The notes below the pieces were generated by a model, which saw only the letters and a program-made list of their open reading frames with translations, searched no databases and was not told the origin of the DNA. This document shows positions 38,805 through 49,230 of a DNA stretch of 64,000 bases, in pieces. The DNA is taken from contig NZ_NGUP01000001.1 of NCBI RefSeq assembly GCF_002206625.1, positions 248,001 through 312,000 of the forward strand. The letters are read 5' to 3'. The translations under genes and the position numbers were made by a program. The stretch comes from Polynucleobacter campilacus (lineage in GTDB: Bacteria > Pseudomonadota > Gammaproteobacteria > Burkholderiales > Burkholderiaceae). Every line of letters starts with the position of its first letter. Within the stretch, counting starts at the first letter, position 1.

Positions 38805-40022
38805 ATGACTAAGACATGGGATGCCGTCATTATCGGCGGTGGGGCAGCCGGTTTATTTTGCGCCGGAGTTGCTGGTCAGCTAGGGAAAAAAGTTTTAGTT
38901 CTTGACCACGCCCCGGTGCTAGGCGAGAAGATTCGCATTAGTGGTGGAGGACGTTGTAACTTTACTAATGTGCATAGCAGCCCAGCCAATTTCCTTTCGC
39001 TCAACCCTCATTTTGTTAAAAGTGCGCTTGCAAAGTACCCATCAAAAGAATTTATTAAGCTCGTTGATTCATACGGTATTGCTTATCACGAGAAGCATCA
39101 AGGACAACTCTTTTGCGATGATTCTGCTAAACAGATTATCGATATGCTCATGTCAGAGTGCGCCAAGGGTAAGGCCACCATTCGTAATCCTGTTTCTGTT
39201 GAAGCAATTACTCAAGAGGCATCAGGTTGGTTAGTTCACACAAATGCAGGCATCGAAAAAACGAAGACCGTTGTGATGGCAACGGGAGGCTTGCCGGTGC
39301 CCGCCATTGGTGCTACTGCCTACTCCTTAGATATTGCTAAACAATTTGGACTCTCAGTAGTAGAGCCAAGACCCGCATTGGTGCCGCTATCATTTACGGC
39401 AGATACTTTTGGCAATCTGAATGAGCTGGCTGGCTTAAGTGTTCCCATCAGAATTGCATCTGGCTCTAAGGGCCATCGTTATGGCGCCTGCCGATTTACC
39501 GAAGACCTTCTCTTGACTCACAAAGGCTTATCGGGCCCAGCGGTTCTTCAGGCAAGCAGCTATTGGGTCGAGGGTGAAGCAATTCATATTGATTGGCTTG
39601 GCGCCATTGAGGTGGCTGGTGGATTTAATTGTGATGCGCTATTTAATGATGAGGATAATCGACTAAAGCTTACCGAAAATATACTAGCTTCTGTTTTGCC
39701 GCAGCGTTTGGCTAAAGCATTTGCTGAGCAACGAAATCTGAGTGGCCGTAAGTGGGCTGAAGTATCTAAAAAAGATCGTCAAGCTTTAAAAGAGTTGCTT
39801 ACTAATTGGTCTGAAAAGCCTGCTGGTACTTTGGGCTGGAAAAAGGCTGAGGTTATGTTAGGCGGCGTGGATACCAAAGATTTAGATGGTCAAACGATGA
39901 TGTCACGCGCATACACGGGTTTATTTTTTATCGGTGAGTGCGTAGATGTTACCGGCCATCTAGGTGGCCATAACTTCCAGTGGGCTTGGGCAAGTGGTTT
40001 TGTTTGTGCCCAAGCTCTTTAA
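38805..40022 (+). CDS. NAD(P)/FAD-dependent oxidoreductase, HI0933/BaiN-like
   Basis: AVIIGGGAAGLFCAGVAGQLGKKVLVLDHAPVLGEKIRISGGGRCNFTN; GECVDVTGHLGGHNFQWAWASG. Confidence 0.95.
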   Translation: MTKTWDAVIIGGGAAGLFCAGVAGQLGKKVLVLDHAPVLGEKIRISGGGRCNFTNVHSSPANFLSLNPHFVKSALAKYPSKEFIKLVDSYGIAYHEKHQGQLFCDDSAKQIIDMLMSECAKGKATIRNPVSVEAITQEASGWLVHTNAGIEKTKTVVMATGGLPVPAIGATAYSLDIAKQFGLSVVEPRPALVPLSFTADTFGNLNELAGLSVPIRIASGSKGHRYGACRFTEDLLLTHKGLSGPAVLQASSYWVEGEAIHIDWLGAIEVAGGFNCDALFNDEDNRLKLTENILASVLPQRLAKAFAEQRNLSGRKWAEVSKKDRQALKELLTNWSEKPAGTLGWKKAEVMLGGVDTKDLDGQTMMSRAYTGLFFIGECVDVTGHLGGHNFQWAWASGFVCAQAL

Positions 40023-40029
40023 TCAAGCT

Positions 40030-40782
40030 TCACTTTTTCTTCTTTCCTCGAGAGCGAATATTGAGAAGTTCTACGGAGAGCGAGAAGGCCATCGCGACAT
40101 ATACATACCCTTTAGGAATATGAACGCCCATACCTTCGGCAATCAGCACCACGCCTACAACAGTCAGGAATGATAGAGCCAGAACTTTAATCGAAGGGTG
40201 GCGATGTACAAAATCACCGATTGGTTTTGCAGCAATTAACATGATCATTACAGAGGCTAGTACTGCAGCAATCATGATACTAATTTCATCGACCATGCCA
40301 ACGGCAGTAATGACGCTGTCTAGGGAGAAGATGATATCCAATATGCCAATTTGTACTACGGAACCAACAAACAAAGAAAACATCGATTTATTCAGGTTTG
40401 CTTTATTGGCATCACCTTGTTCATCATGATCTTCATTAAGCTCTACTTCAACATAGATCTCTTTTGAGGCTTTCCAAATTAAAAAGAAGCCCCCTAATAA
40501 CAAGATCAGATCTCTACCGCTAATAGCATGGTCGTTAATACTGAAGAGAGGGTTGGTAAGGCTCATTACCCAAGACAGGCTGAGTAATAACAAGATTCTA
40601 GTTACTAAGGCAAAAATGAGGCCAAACTGTCGGACTTTCTCCCGAATCTCTACAGGAAGTCTATTGGCTATGACGCTAATAAAAATAATGTTATCAATTC
40701 CTAGAATGATCTCCAGGGCAGAAAGTGTTAAAAATGCCACCCAAGCATTGGGATCGCTCATCAGCTGTAAAAGACTATCCAT
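40030..40782 (-). CDS. TerC family integral membrane protein
   Basis: LSALEIILGIDNIIFISVIANRLP; LDIIFSLDSVITAVGM. Confidence 0.95.
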   Translation of the reverse strand: MDSLLQLMSDPNAWVAFLTLSALEIILGIDNIIFISVIANRLPVEIREKVRQFGLIFALVTRILLLLSLSWVMSLTNPLFSINDHAISGRDLILLLGGFFLIWKASKEIYVEVELNEDHDEQGDANKANLNKSMFSLFVGSVVQIGILDIIFSLDSVITAVGMVDEISIMIAAVLASVMIMLIAAKPIGDFVHRHPSIKVLALSFLTVVGVVLIAEGMGVHIPKGYVYVAMAFSLSVELLNIRSRGKKKK

Positions 40783-40847
40783 TGATTGCTATTTCTAAAG
40801 TAGGTTTGAGGTAAAGTGTATCTAACTAAATTACCCGTGTGATTTCT

Positions 40848-41822
40848 ATGCTTAAGTCCACACATATTATCAGGACATTGCTCTTCAGTATCAGCATGGC
40901 GCTCACGTTTCATGTGCAAGCTGCTTTCCCTGATAAGCCGATCAAAATTATTATTGGCTTCCCTGCAGGTGGCCCCCTGGATGCACATATTCGCCTTCTA
41001 GTGGATAGGTTGCAGTCTACTCTTGGACAGACGGTAATTGTGGACTACAAAGCAGGTGCTGGTGGCACTGTCGGCGCTCAATTTGTAGCGCAGTCTTTGC
41101 CAGATGGATACACGCTACTTTTGGCAAATACTGGCACGATGGTCATCAATCCAGCCATCTACACCAAAGCACCTTACGACACACTCAGAGATTTTCAGCC
41201 CATTGCCAGAACTGCTCAACAACCTCTGGCATTAATAGTGAATAAAGATGTCCCTGCTAATTCTTTAAAAGAATTGATTACCTATGCTAAGGCTAATCCA
41301 GGAAAGTTGAATTACGGTTCTGCCGGAAATGGCGGTATCTCGCATTTGGTTCCCGAGATGCTCAAAAGTGAGACTGGTATTTTTATGGTGCATATTCCAT
41401 TCAAAGGAAGTGCACCAGCATTCACAGATTTAATTGCGGGCCATGTTCAATTTATGGCGGAGTCTGTTCCCCAGGCTGCAAACTATGCCAAGCAAGGCAA
41501 GGTAAAAGCATTGGCAGTGACTAGTGCAAAACGCAATGTTGCATTACCCAATACGCCTACTGTGATTGAAACAGGCGTAGCTAATCTGGAGGTTGTTGGT
41601 TTTTATGGAATTCTGGCCCCAAAAGGTACGCCACCAGATGTTACAAATAAATTAAGCCAAGCTTTTAAAGAGACTCTAGAGTCACCTGAGATACAGAAGA
41701 GAATGATTGAGCAGGGTGCTGATCCAGCCTTTCTGAATGCTGATCAATTTACAAAGTTTCTTGCTACAGAAATGCCGCGTTGGGCAAAAGTGGTCAATCA
41801 AGCGGGTGCCAAGCTAGATTAA
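40848..41822 (+). CDS. Bug/TctC-type substrate-binding protein
   Basis: FPDKPIKIIIGFPAGGPLDAHIRLLVDRLQSTLGQTVIVDYKAGAGGTVG. Confidence 0.95.
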   Translation: MLKSTHIIRTLLFSISMALTFHVQAAFPDKPIKIIIGFPAGGPLDAHIRLLVDRLQSTLGQTVIVDYKAGAGGTVGAQFVAQSLPDGYTLLLANTGTMVINPAIYTKAPYDTLRDFQPIARTAQQPLALIVNKDVPANSLKELITYAKANPGKLNYGSAGNGGISHLVPEMLKSETGIFMVHIPFKGSAPAFTDLIAGHVQFMAESVPQAANYAKQGKVKALAVTSAKRNVALPNTPTVIETGVANLEVVGFYGILAPKGTPPDVTNKLSQAFKETLESPEIQKRMIEQGADPAFLNADQFTKFLATEMPRWAKVVNQAGAKLD

Positions 41823-41961
41823 GGTATTCGCTTGGCTTCTCATTCAAATGGTTATATTGTCATATTAATGTCTTAAATTAGAAGTGATTGGCAGTTTGCT
41901 AATTTCGGTTTAAAGTGCAATTGAAACCTTTTCTGGACCCTTTATTGATAGGAGCATAAAA

Positions 41962-42489
41962 ATGGATGCAAAAGAATTGCAAAAATGGCAGCGCGAAAAA
42001 GCAAAAGAATTGTTTGATTACTCGCATACCTTATTAGAGGCCGCCAAGAAACTCAGCGAGCATCATATGGCAGAGATGGAGTGGGGCATGAAAAATGCCT
42101 TAGAAAGCGCAAAGTCAGCCGCTAAAAATGATTTAGCTAAATTAAAGGACTTACAGGAAGAGGCTGCTAAAGAAGCAGCTAAACGTGCAGCTACTTATCA
42201 GAAGAAAGTGAAATCAGTTCTCAAAGATCTTGGTGATAGTGCTGCCGATGAAACAGAGAAGCATCTTGAAAAGGTCCGCGCTTCTTTGGTCACTTGGCTT
42301 GAGGATGCTGAAAATAAAATGCCAGCACATGCGGAAAAGTTATCGAAAGTAGTTCATGAGATGTCGACCACTGGCCAGAAGATGTTCAAAGAAGGTCGCC
42401 GTATCGTGAATGAGGTTGCTGATACTGCAGAAAAAAATATTGACGAGATGGTCAAGAAATCTTCAGGATCAAAAAAGAAGTCCGATTAA
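41962..42489 (+). CDS. Phasin-like coiled-coil protein
   Basis: Long amphipathic Ala/Lys/Glu-rich helices (WQREKAKELFDYSHTLLEAAKKLSEHHMAEME..), Lys-rich C-terminus. Confidence 0.55.
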   Translation: MDAKELQKWQREKAKELFDYSHTLLEAAKKLSEHHMAEMEWGMKNALESAKSAAKNDLAKLKDLQEEAAKEAAKRAATYQKKVKSVLKDLGDSAADETEKHLEKVRASLVTWLEDAENKMPAHAEKLSKVVHEMSTTGQKMFKEGRRIVNEVADTAEKNIDEMVKKSSGSKKKSD

Positions 42490-42512
42490 TCACCTTGATA
42501 TTACTGAAAGAG

Positions 42513-42538
42513 CCGCCTCAAATCTGGGGCGGTTTTTT
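42513..42538 (+). terminator. Rho-independent terminator
   Basis: CCGCCTCA-aatc-TGGGGCGG followed by TTTTTT. Confidence 0.85.
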
Positions 42539-42758
42539 ATTGCCAACCTTGTATCCACAACTCGCTTTTGGTCAGGTCGCGCCAAGCAATTAGGCTAACC
42601 TTTTTCGTCAACACGGCCTCTATTTCGATAAACTCAATTTTTTCGCTAGGAGGTTCTGGCAGAATGACTTTACTTACTAAGAAATGTTTCTGTTTGGCAA
42701 TGGGTTTAACTGCCGTCCATTTGCTTAGTAAAAGCTTCTTAGGGCTAAGTGGATTCAT
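42537..42758 (-). CDS. Hypothetical protein
   Basis: ORF followed by another minus-strand gene; low-complexity signals absent. Confidence 0.4.
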   Translation of the reverse strand: MNPLSPKKLLLSKWTAVKPIAKQKHFLVSKVILPEPPSEKIEFIEIEAVLTKKVSLIAWRDLTKSELWIQGWQ

Positions 42759-42762
42759 CTAT

Positions 42763-43062
42763 TTATAGTGCGATGCACTGGTAATTTTGGTCTTTGCTTG
42801 TGAGCGCACCAGATGATGGCGTAAACGTGTAAGCAGATTCTTGAATCAGTGAAGGACATTTTTGGTCAAAATAGCTTTGATTACCCAGACTGCCGCAATA
42901 GTCGAGCTTGAGGTCTTTCCATTCCATGCGGGCTTGTCTGAGAACCATGGAAACCTTCACCTCTGTCGCTGAATTGCAGCTCCAGCTAGTGTAAGTTTCT
43001 CGCTCGCAGGCCGCTAGCCCAAGAAGACTCAAAATCAATATTGACAGTCGCATGAAGTGCAA
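42763..43062 (-). CDS. Hypothetical lipoprotein
   Basis: MRLSILILSLLGLAACERE lipobox; six cysteines in total. Confidence 0.65.
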   Translation of the reverse strand: MHFMRLSILILSLLGLAACERETYTSWSCNSATEVKVSMVLRQARMEWKDLKLDYCGSLGNQSYFDQKCPSLIQESAYTFTPSSGALTSKDQNYQCIAL

Positions 43063-43065
43063 GAG

Positions 43066-44652
43066 CTAGAGAACCCAGAAGTGATGCGTTCCATCTTTAC
43101 CCAGTTGATCTACTAAACCAAACTCCCAGTCTAGGTAGGCCTGCATTGCAGAGGGATCAACGCTAGTGCCCTCGTAAGGCCGCTTATAGCGATCTAAGGG
43201 TGGTGATGCTAAATGACTTGGGCCTTTCTCGAGTTCAAGGCCTGCGTTAGTCCAGGCTGCATTGCCGCCTTCCAATACCAATACTTCAGACTTGCAAAGA
43301 GACTGAAACTCGTGAGCAATAAATATACTTAATTGGGTTGGGGTGCTCGTCAGCACATAGCGATCAACCTGGGGAAGCTGTTTGATTGCATTAGCTAGTC
43401 GTGAACGCAATGCATACCAACTACCTGGAATATGACCCTTCACATAATTGGCGTGAGTACTGAAATCTACTGCAATCGTATTGCTATCCGTCTTGAGCCA
43501 ATGAGAGACCGTAGCAGCATCAACGAATTGAACTTGAGGAAGTGCAGGTAAAGGGGCTTTCCAGATTCCTGTTTCACTCAGGTCGGATGGCTTCAGGCCA
43601 TCCACTACATAAACATCCCACGCCATCTGCGCTAACCACGAAGCTGGCATATTGGCTCTGACACTACTACTGGCATCGGCTAAGACAATACGCGCACCGC
43701 GCACGGGTGCAACCATCTCAGTTTCTTGTACGAGCTGGCCACCAGGTACGGAACGAAAGCCCGGAAGATGGCCCGCTTCATATTCTTCGGGTGTACGGGT
43801 ATCAAAGAAATAAGTAGTACGCTCTGTTTGAGATTTCCATTTCTCAATTTCAGCAAGAGTAGTGCGCTTTACATTCGCTCTATCGGCAACGCTACGAGCT
43901 CGATCTGAAGCTTCGCTTGCTGTATTCTCAGTCACTTCTTTAAACTTGCGATTCTGACCTTTGTCTAATTCTTGTCCAGCAAGAGTCCAGCCAATAGTGC
44001 CATTGCGTAATGCATTGACTTCATTCGGAATACCAGCATTGATTAACGATTGCGTGCCGATGATGCTGCGTGTTCTGCCAGCACAGTTCACAATAATTTT
44101 GGTTTTCGGGTTAGGCGCCAGCTCAGGAACACGTAATACTAATTCAGCGCCTGGAACACTAATACCGCTGGGAATACTCATCGTGTTGTATTCATCAAAA
44201 CGGCGCACATCAACCACCACTACATCTGCTTGGTCATCTAGGAGCTTCTTAACCTCCTGGGCTGACAGCGAAGGGGTATGACGTTTAGATTCAACAAGCT
44301 CTCCAAAGGACTTGCTAGGAACATTGACGTCTCTAAATAGCTCACCGCCGGATTTTTTCCAGCCTGGGACACCACCCTCGAATATCGATACATCCGTATA
44401 GCCAAGACTGATTAATTGCTGGGCAGCGAGCTCAGCATCGCCCTCACCATCATCTAAGGTCACGATCGGAACATTTTTTCTAGGGAGCTTACCGTATGCA
44501 TCTATCTCAATGCGAGAGAGTGGAACATTGGCAGCAAATAAAGGGTGTTCTTGAGCGTGTGGATCTTCCTCGCGCACATCTAAAAAAGCAATCTCTTCTT
44601 TGTTGAGAAGTTTGTTGCGAACAAATGCATAGTTTTTAGTTGGGATACTCAT
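43066..44652 (-). CDS. Multi-domain rhodanese-like sulfurtransferase
   Basis: Four rhodanese-like repeats; CAGRTR active-site loop in domain 2. Confidence 0.9.
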   Translation of the reverse strand: MSIPTKNYAFVRNKLLNKEEIAFLDVREEDPHAQEHPLFAANVPLSRIEIDAYGKLPRKNVPIVTLDDGEGDAELAAQQLISLGYTDVSIFEGGVPGWKKSGGELFRDVNVPSKSFGELVESKRHTPSLSAQEVKKLLDDQADVVVVDVRRFDEYNTMSIPSGISVPGAELVLRVPELAPNPKTKIIVNCAGRTRSIIGTQSLINAGIPNEVNALRNGTIGWTLAGQELDKGQNRKFKEVTENTASEASDRARSVADRANVKRTTLAEIEKWKSQTERTTYFFDTRTPEEYEAGHLPGFRSVPGGQLVQETEMVAPVRGARIVLADASSSVRANMPASWLAQMAWDVYVVDGLKPSDLSETGIWKAPLPALPQVQFVDAATVSHWLKTDSNTIAVDFSTHANYVKGHIPGSWYALRSRLANAIKQLPQVDRYVLTSTPTQLSIFIAHEFQSLCKSEVLVLEGGNAAWTNAGLELEKGPSHLASPPLDRYKRPYEGTSVDPSAMQAYLDWEFGLVDQLGKDGTHHFWVL

Positions 44653-44660
44653 ATTTTTAT

Positions 44661-45650
44661 TTAATCTAGCTTTGCACCAGATTTTTTAACTACCTCACTC
44701 CAGCGGACGATTTCTTGATTGATATAGCTTGCCAGTTCAGGGCGGGTCATTTTAGGAACACTCGCACCCAATCCAGCCCAGCGCTCTTTGATCTCGGGGG
44801 AGGCTAGCGCGATCTGAACTTCATTGCTCATTTTTTCTACGATATCTTTTGGTGTACCTTTAATCGCCCACATGGCGTACCAGCTAGAGACGATAAAGCC
44901 AGAGATACCCAACTCTTGAGCGGTTGGTACATTCGGAAAGGCCTCGCTACGTTTATTACTGGCCACTGCTACTGCGATTAGTTGACCACTCTTAATAAAT
45001 GGTGCTGCACCTGCCAAGGTATCAAACATCATATCCACCTGGCCTGCAACCAAGTCTTGCAGTGCAGGACCGGTACCACGATAAGGAATATGAGTAATGA
45101 ATAATTTGTTTTGCATCTTAAACAGTTCACCCGCTAAATGCTGTGAAGTGCCATTACCAGTCGATGCGTAGTTATATTTCCCTGGGCTCTTGCGTATTGC
45201 TTCCATGATCGACTTCAAATCATTTTTAGGAAATTTTGTTGGGTTAACAACGATGACATGAGGAACGCTACCAATAATGGCAATTGGTTCAAAATCTTTA
45301 GTAATGTCATAGGGTAGGTTGACATACATACTTGGCGCAATAGAGTGATGCACCGCCCCCAAGAGCCAGGTGTAACCATCTGGTGCCATTTTTGCCGCAG
45401 CTGCAGCGCCCAAAGTGCCTCCTGCACCACCGCGATTATCGACCACGATTGAGTCATTTAATTGGGTAGAAAGTTGCTTGGCTAGAGGGCGCCCAAAGGC
45501 GTCCACAGCCCCGCCAGGGGGGAAGGGGTTGATAAAGGTGATTGGCTTATTCGGGGATGGCCAGGCGCTAGTCTGAGCGGCAGCCGACACTGAAAGGGTA
45601 CTGGCAAGCAGCAAAAATAGTAAATTTCTGAGCATTTTGGGCGTCTCCAA
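44661..45650 (-). CDS. Bug/TctC-type substrate-binding protein
   Basis: WPSPNKPITFINPFPPGGAVDAFGRPLAKQLSTQLNDSIVVDNRGGAGGTLG. Confidence 0.95.
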   Translation of the reverse strand: METPKMLRNLLFLLLASTLSVSAAAQTSAWPSPNKPITFINPFPPGGAVDAFGRPLAKQLSTQLNDSIVVDNRGGAGGTLGAAAAAKMAPDGYTWLLGAVHHSIAPSMYVNLPYDITKDFEPIAIIGSVPHVIVVNPTKFPKNDLKSIMEAIRKSPGKYNYASTGNGTSQHLAGELFKMQNKLFITHIPYRGTGPALQDLVAGQVDMMFDTLAGAAPFIKSGQLIAVAVASNKRSEAFPNVPTAQELGISGFIVSSWYAMWAIKGTPKDIVEKMSNEVQIALASPEIKERWAGLGASVPKMTRPELASYINQEIVRWSEVVKKSGAKLD

Positions 45651-45794
45651 CAGGATTTTTGTTATTTAATCATTTTGGCTGAAATGCTGTTTCTAAGCGT
45701 TATCCCTGATAAAAAAGGCCATTTCTGAGTGTTTTTATGGGGATATACTGATTTCGTTGTAGGTATGAATATTTATTTGATAACGGGAGACATG

Positions 45795-45983
45795 ATGTCA
45801 CAACACGATACATTGTTAGCTGCTTTTGAAACATATCAAGCTGAAAACGAAAAATTCATTGGAAAAGGTATTAAGGCATCTGCAGCGCGTGCTCGTAAGG
45901 CGTTGCAAGAAATTGCTGGCGCATGCAAAGAGCGTCGCAAAGAAATCACCGCTACAAAAGAGGCGATGGAAGCTAAGAAGTAA
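45795..45983 (+). CDS. Histone H1-like small basic protein
   Basis: MSQHDTLLAAFETYQAENEKFIGKGIKASAARARKALQEIAGACKERRKEITATKEAMEAKK. Confidence 0.7.
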   Translation: MSQHDTLLAAFETYQAENEKFIGKGIKASAARARKALQEIAGACKERRKEITATKEAMEAKK

Positions 45984-46004
45984 TTCTCAAACACATTCAT
46001 CCCT

Positions 46005-46036
46005 AAGCCTAGCCTTGACCAGCTAGGCTTTTTTAT
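46005..46036 (+). terminator. Rho-independent terminator
   Basis: AAGCCTAGC-cttgacca-GCTAGGCTTTTTTA. Confidence 0.88.
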
Positions 46037-46055
46037 TTGTGCACTACCGTACATT

Positions 46056-46325
46056 ATGAATACAACGCAGTTTATTGAGTTGTTGCAGCAGGAAGGCTAC
46101 CCCGATCCAGTTGAGGTAAGACAAACACCTAATGGCTCGCTAGGTGAGCACACTCATCCATTCACAGTGAAAGCTTTAGTGATCGATGGAAGTATCGATA
46201 TCACAATTCAGGGTAATCGAAAAACGTACTCCATTGGAGACGTATTTCAGCTTGAATTTGAAGAGCCCCATTCAGAGAGCTATGGAGCTACTGGAGTGAT
46301 CTATTTAGCTTCAAGAAATCACTAA
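46056..46325 (+). CDS. Small cupin-domain protein
   Basis: GSLGEHTHPFTVKALVIDGSIDITIQGNRKTYSIGDVFQLEFEEPHSESYG. Confidence 0.8.
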   Translation: MNTTQFIELLQQEGYPDPVEVRQTPNGSLGEHTHPFTVKALVIDGSIDITIQGNRKTYSIGDVFQLEFEEPHSESYGATGVIYLASRNH

Positions 46326-47372
46326 AGGTTTCTCTTGTCGCTTGCTCATCTGGCCAATGACGCGTGCGCCCAAGAAGTGATGTTGATTAAAGATATCTAA
46401 GACTTCTTGCACACATTCAGGGGCGCAAGAAACCAGTAAGCCACCACTCGTTTGCGGATCGGTCAATAAAGCCAGTTGTGCTGGCGTAAAGTTAGCAGGA
46501 ATGCCAACATCAGATCCATAGCTTTCCCAATTACGACCAGAGGCGCCAGTAATTACTCCATCGTTAGCCAATGTCTCTACATTAGAAAGCAGTGGAACCT
46601 GGCTCCAATCAATATGTGCAGTGCAGTTTGAGCCTCTTGCTAATTCCAACATGTGACCTGCCAATCCAAATCCAGTGACATCCGTTAAGGCATGGACGCC
46701 TTCTAGCTTTGCTAAGTCAGGGCCTGCAGCATTGAGCTTTGTAGTATTGGAAATCATCTCCCGATAACCATCAGGGCCTAGTATGTCCTTTTTCAGAGCT
46801 GCTGAGAGAATGCCTACGCCAAGTGGCTTGCCTAATATCAACACATCCCCAGGCTTCGCGCTAGCGTTACTCTTGACTCTCTTGGGGTCTACTAAGCCAA
46901 TTGCCACCAATCCATAAATCGGCTCAACCGAATCAATGGTGTGACCACCCGCAATCGGAATGCCAGCGCTCCGACAGACTTCAGAGCCACCTTCTAGAAT
47001 TCGGGCAATGGTCTTATTGGATAAAACCTTAATTGGCATACCTACTAAGGCCAGCGCAAATAAAGGTGTGCCGCCCATAGCATAGATATCGCTGATGGCA
47101 TTGGTTGCTGCAATTCTCCCAAAATCAAATGGATCATCCACGATTGGCATAAAGAAATCTATTGTGGCTACGATTGCTTGAGACTCATTAATTTGATAGA
47201 CCGCAGCATCATCAGAGGTCTCAATACCAATGAGTAATTCTTGAGGAAAGGGTAGCTGCGGAACATTCTTGAGGATTTCAGAAAGAACGCCTGGCGCAAT
47301 CTTGCAGCCACAGCCGCCACCATGAGATAGGGAAGTCAGACGAGGTTCAGTAGTTTGAATATCTTGGGTCAT
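46311..47372 (-). CDS. selD: Selenide, water dikinase (selenophosphate synthase)
   Basis: LTSLSHGGGCGCKIAPGVLSEIL; DDAAVYQINESQAIVATIDFFMPIVDDPFDFGRIAATNAISDIYAMGG; Cys-type active site. Confidence 0.96.
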   Translation of the reverse strand: MTQDIQTTEPRLTSLSHGGGCGCKIAPGVLSEILKNVPQLPFPQELLIGIETSDDAAVYQINESQAIVATIDFFMPIVDDPFDFGRIAATNAISDIYAMGGTPLFALALVGMPIKVLSNKTIARILEGGSEVCRSAGIPIAGGHTIDSVEPIYGLVAIGLVDPKRVKSNASAKPGDVLILGKPLGVGILSAALKKDILGPDGYREMISNTTKLNAAGPDLAKLEGVHALTDVTGFGLAGHMLELARGSNCTAHIDWSQVPLLSNVETLANDGVITGASGRNWESYGSDVGIPANFTPAQLALLTDPQTSGGLLVSCAPECVQEVLDIFNQHHFLGARVIGQMSKRQEKPLVIS

Positions 47373-47398
47373 GAAAATATTTTATATCCGAAGAAGTT

Positions 47399-48685
47399 CT
47401 ATCGATTAAAGCTACGTTTGGGAGGGTTGCCATGCTTAGCTGGAGGGCGAGCAGATCCGCCACCATTGCCAGCAGCTTTAGGCTTTCTAGATTGTTGGTG
47501 CTGTTGGCTACGTAGCTGAATGGGTTGAGCAACAGCGTTAGGATCCGGCTCGAATCCCGCAATGATCTCTTGAGGCAATTTTTGTTTAATTAGTTTTTCA
47601 ATATCCCTGAGCATTTGATGTTCATCAACGCAAACCAAAGAGACCGCGACACCATTAGAACCTGCGCGACCAGTACGTCCGATCCGATGGACATAATCTT
47701 CTGATATGTTTGGTAAGTCGTAGTTCACCACATGGGGCAGTTGATCAATATCGATACCGCGCGCAGCAATATCGGTTGCTACAAGCGCAGTTAGCTTGCC
47801 TGCCTTGAAATCTGCTAAGGCCTTTGTTCTCGCACTTTGACTCTTATTTCCATGAATGGCCATACTAGTGATTCCATCCTTTTCTAATTGCGTCACCAGT
47901 TTGTTAGCACCATGTTTGGTGCGAGTAAATACTAATACTTGCTTCCAGTCATTGGTTTTAATCAGATGGGCGAGCAAAGGATGTTTCTTAGTTCTGTCTA
48001 CAGGATGAATCAGCTGAGCAATCGCTTCATTCGTACTATTACTTCGAGCCACTTCAATTAATGCTGGTGAATTGAGTAAGCCATCTGCCAAGGCCTTAAT
48101 CTCAGTAGAGAAGGTTGCTGAGAATAAGAGATTTTGTCGTTGCTTAGGTAGAGCGGCTAGGATCTTTTTAATATCGCGTAAGAAACCCATATCAAGCATG
48201 CGATCGGCTTCATCCAAAACCAGAATCTCAATATGATTGAGTGAGACACATTTTTGTGACATCAAATCTAGCAAACGTCCTGGTGTAGCAACCAAAATAT
48301 CTAAGCCACTAGCAATCGCTTTAATTTGTGGATTAGCGCCTACGCCGCCAAAGATCACAGTTGACTTAAGCCCAGTATATTTGCCATAAGTCTCAACAGA
48401 CTCTTGAACTTGGGCTGCTAGTTCGCGAGTAGGAGTCAAAATCAGTACGCGTAAGACGCGCTTGCCTGCGCTTGCTTTTGTGGAGCTAAGGCGTTGCAAA
48501 ATGGGGAGCGTAAAGCCTGCTGTTTTGCCTGTACCGGTTTGTGCTGCTGCTAGGAGGTCTCCACCTTGAAGAACTGCGGGAATCGATTTAGCTTGAATCG
48601 GTGTGGGGCTGGTATAGCCTTCTTCAGCAATAGCGCGAAGAATGGGTTCTGATAAACCAAGATCTGTAAATAACATAAGGGCCAA
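47399..48685 (-). CDS. rhlE: DEAD-box ATP-dependent RNA helicase (RhlE-like)
   Basis: [47 protein letters not shown]. Confidence 0.93.
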   Translation of the reverse strand: MALMLFTDLGLSEPILRAIAEEGYTSPTPIQAKSIPAVLQGGDLLAAAQTGTGKTAGFTLPILQRLSSTKASAGKRVLRVLILTPTRELAAQVQESVETYGKYTGLKSTVIFGGVGANPQIKAIASGLDILVATPGRLLDLMSQKCVSLNHIEILVLDEADRMLDMGFLRDIKKILAALPKQRQNLLFSATFSTEIKALADGLLNSPALIEVARSNSTNEAIAQLIHPVDRTKKHPLLAHLIKTNDWKQVLVFTRTKHGANKLVTQLEKDGITSMAIHGNKSQSARTKALADFKAGKLTALVATDIAARGIDIDQLPHVVNYDLPNISEDYVHRIGRTGRAGSNGVAVSLVCVDEHQMLRDIEKLIKQKLPQEIIAGFEPDPNAVAQPIQLRSQQHQQSRKPKAAGNGGGSARPPAKHGNPPKRSFNR

Positions 48686-48788
48686 TAAAGTATTGACCCG
48701 TATTTAATTAAAAGACTATCCCGGTCAATGGGGTGAGCTGCTACGCTAGAACGTTTGCAGTAAGAGTCCTTATTTTAAGTCATTAACC

Positions 48789-49217
48789 TTATTTCGCTAA
48801 AAATAGCCAGTCAGGCAGTGCTTTGGGCTTGAGGGTGACGGTATCCACACAAACGATATTAATTAAAGCACTCACGATGAGTTCCATCTCAGCCTCATTA
48901 CCATCCTGAGATTTTCTTTTTGCTGTCTGCTTCACACTGACTTGGGCTCTGCTGCGGCGCTCTATGATCTGATCAATCTGCAGTAGATCGTCCAAGTAGG
49001 CGGGCTTATGAAAATCCATCTGCAGATCTCGGACGGGAAGCAGTATTCCAAAGTCCTTAATTAGTTTGGTTGGGCTTAAGTCGAACTGAGCCAACCACTC
49101 TGCACGACTGCGCTCAAATATATCCAAATAGCGCGCGTGATACACGAGGCCAGCAGCATCAGTATCGGAGTAACACACACGATGGATATATGGAAAAGAA
49201 GAGTGGGCAGTGCTCAT
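48789..49217 (-). CDS. Acyl-CoA thioesterase, YbgC/4HBT family
   Basis: HRVCYSDTDAAGLVYHARYLDIFERSRAEWL. Confidence 0.94.
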   Translation of the reverse strand: MSTAHSSFPYIHRVCYSDTDAAGLVYHARYLDIFERSRAEWLAQFDLSPTKLIKDFGILLPVRDLQMDFHKPAYLDDLLQIDQIIERRSRAQVSVKQTAKRKSQDGNEAEMELIVSALINIVCVDTVTLKPKALPDWLFLAK

Positions 49218-49230
49218 AAGTGAAAGGTGA

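Noticed and set aside
43961-44281. 106-aa plus-strand ORF
   Set aside because: Antisense to the rhodanese gene, no RBS or family signal
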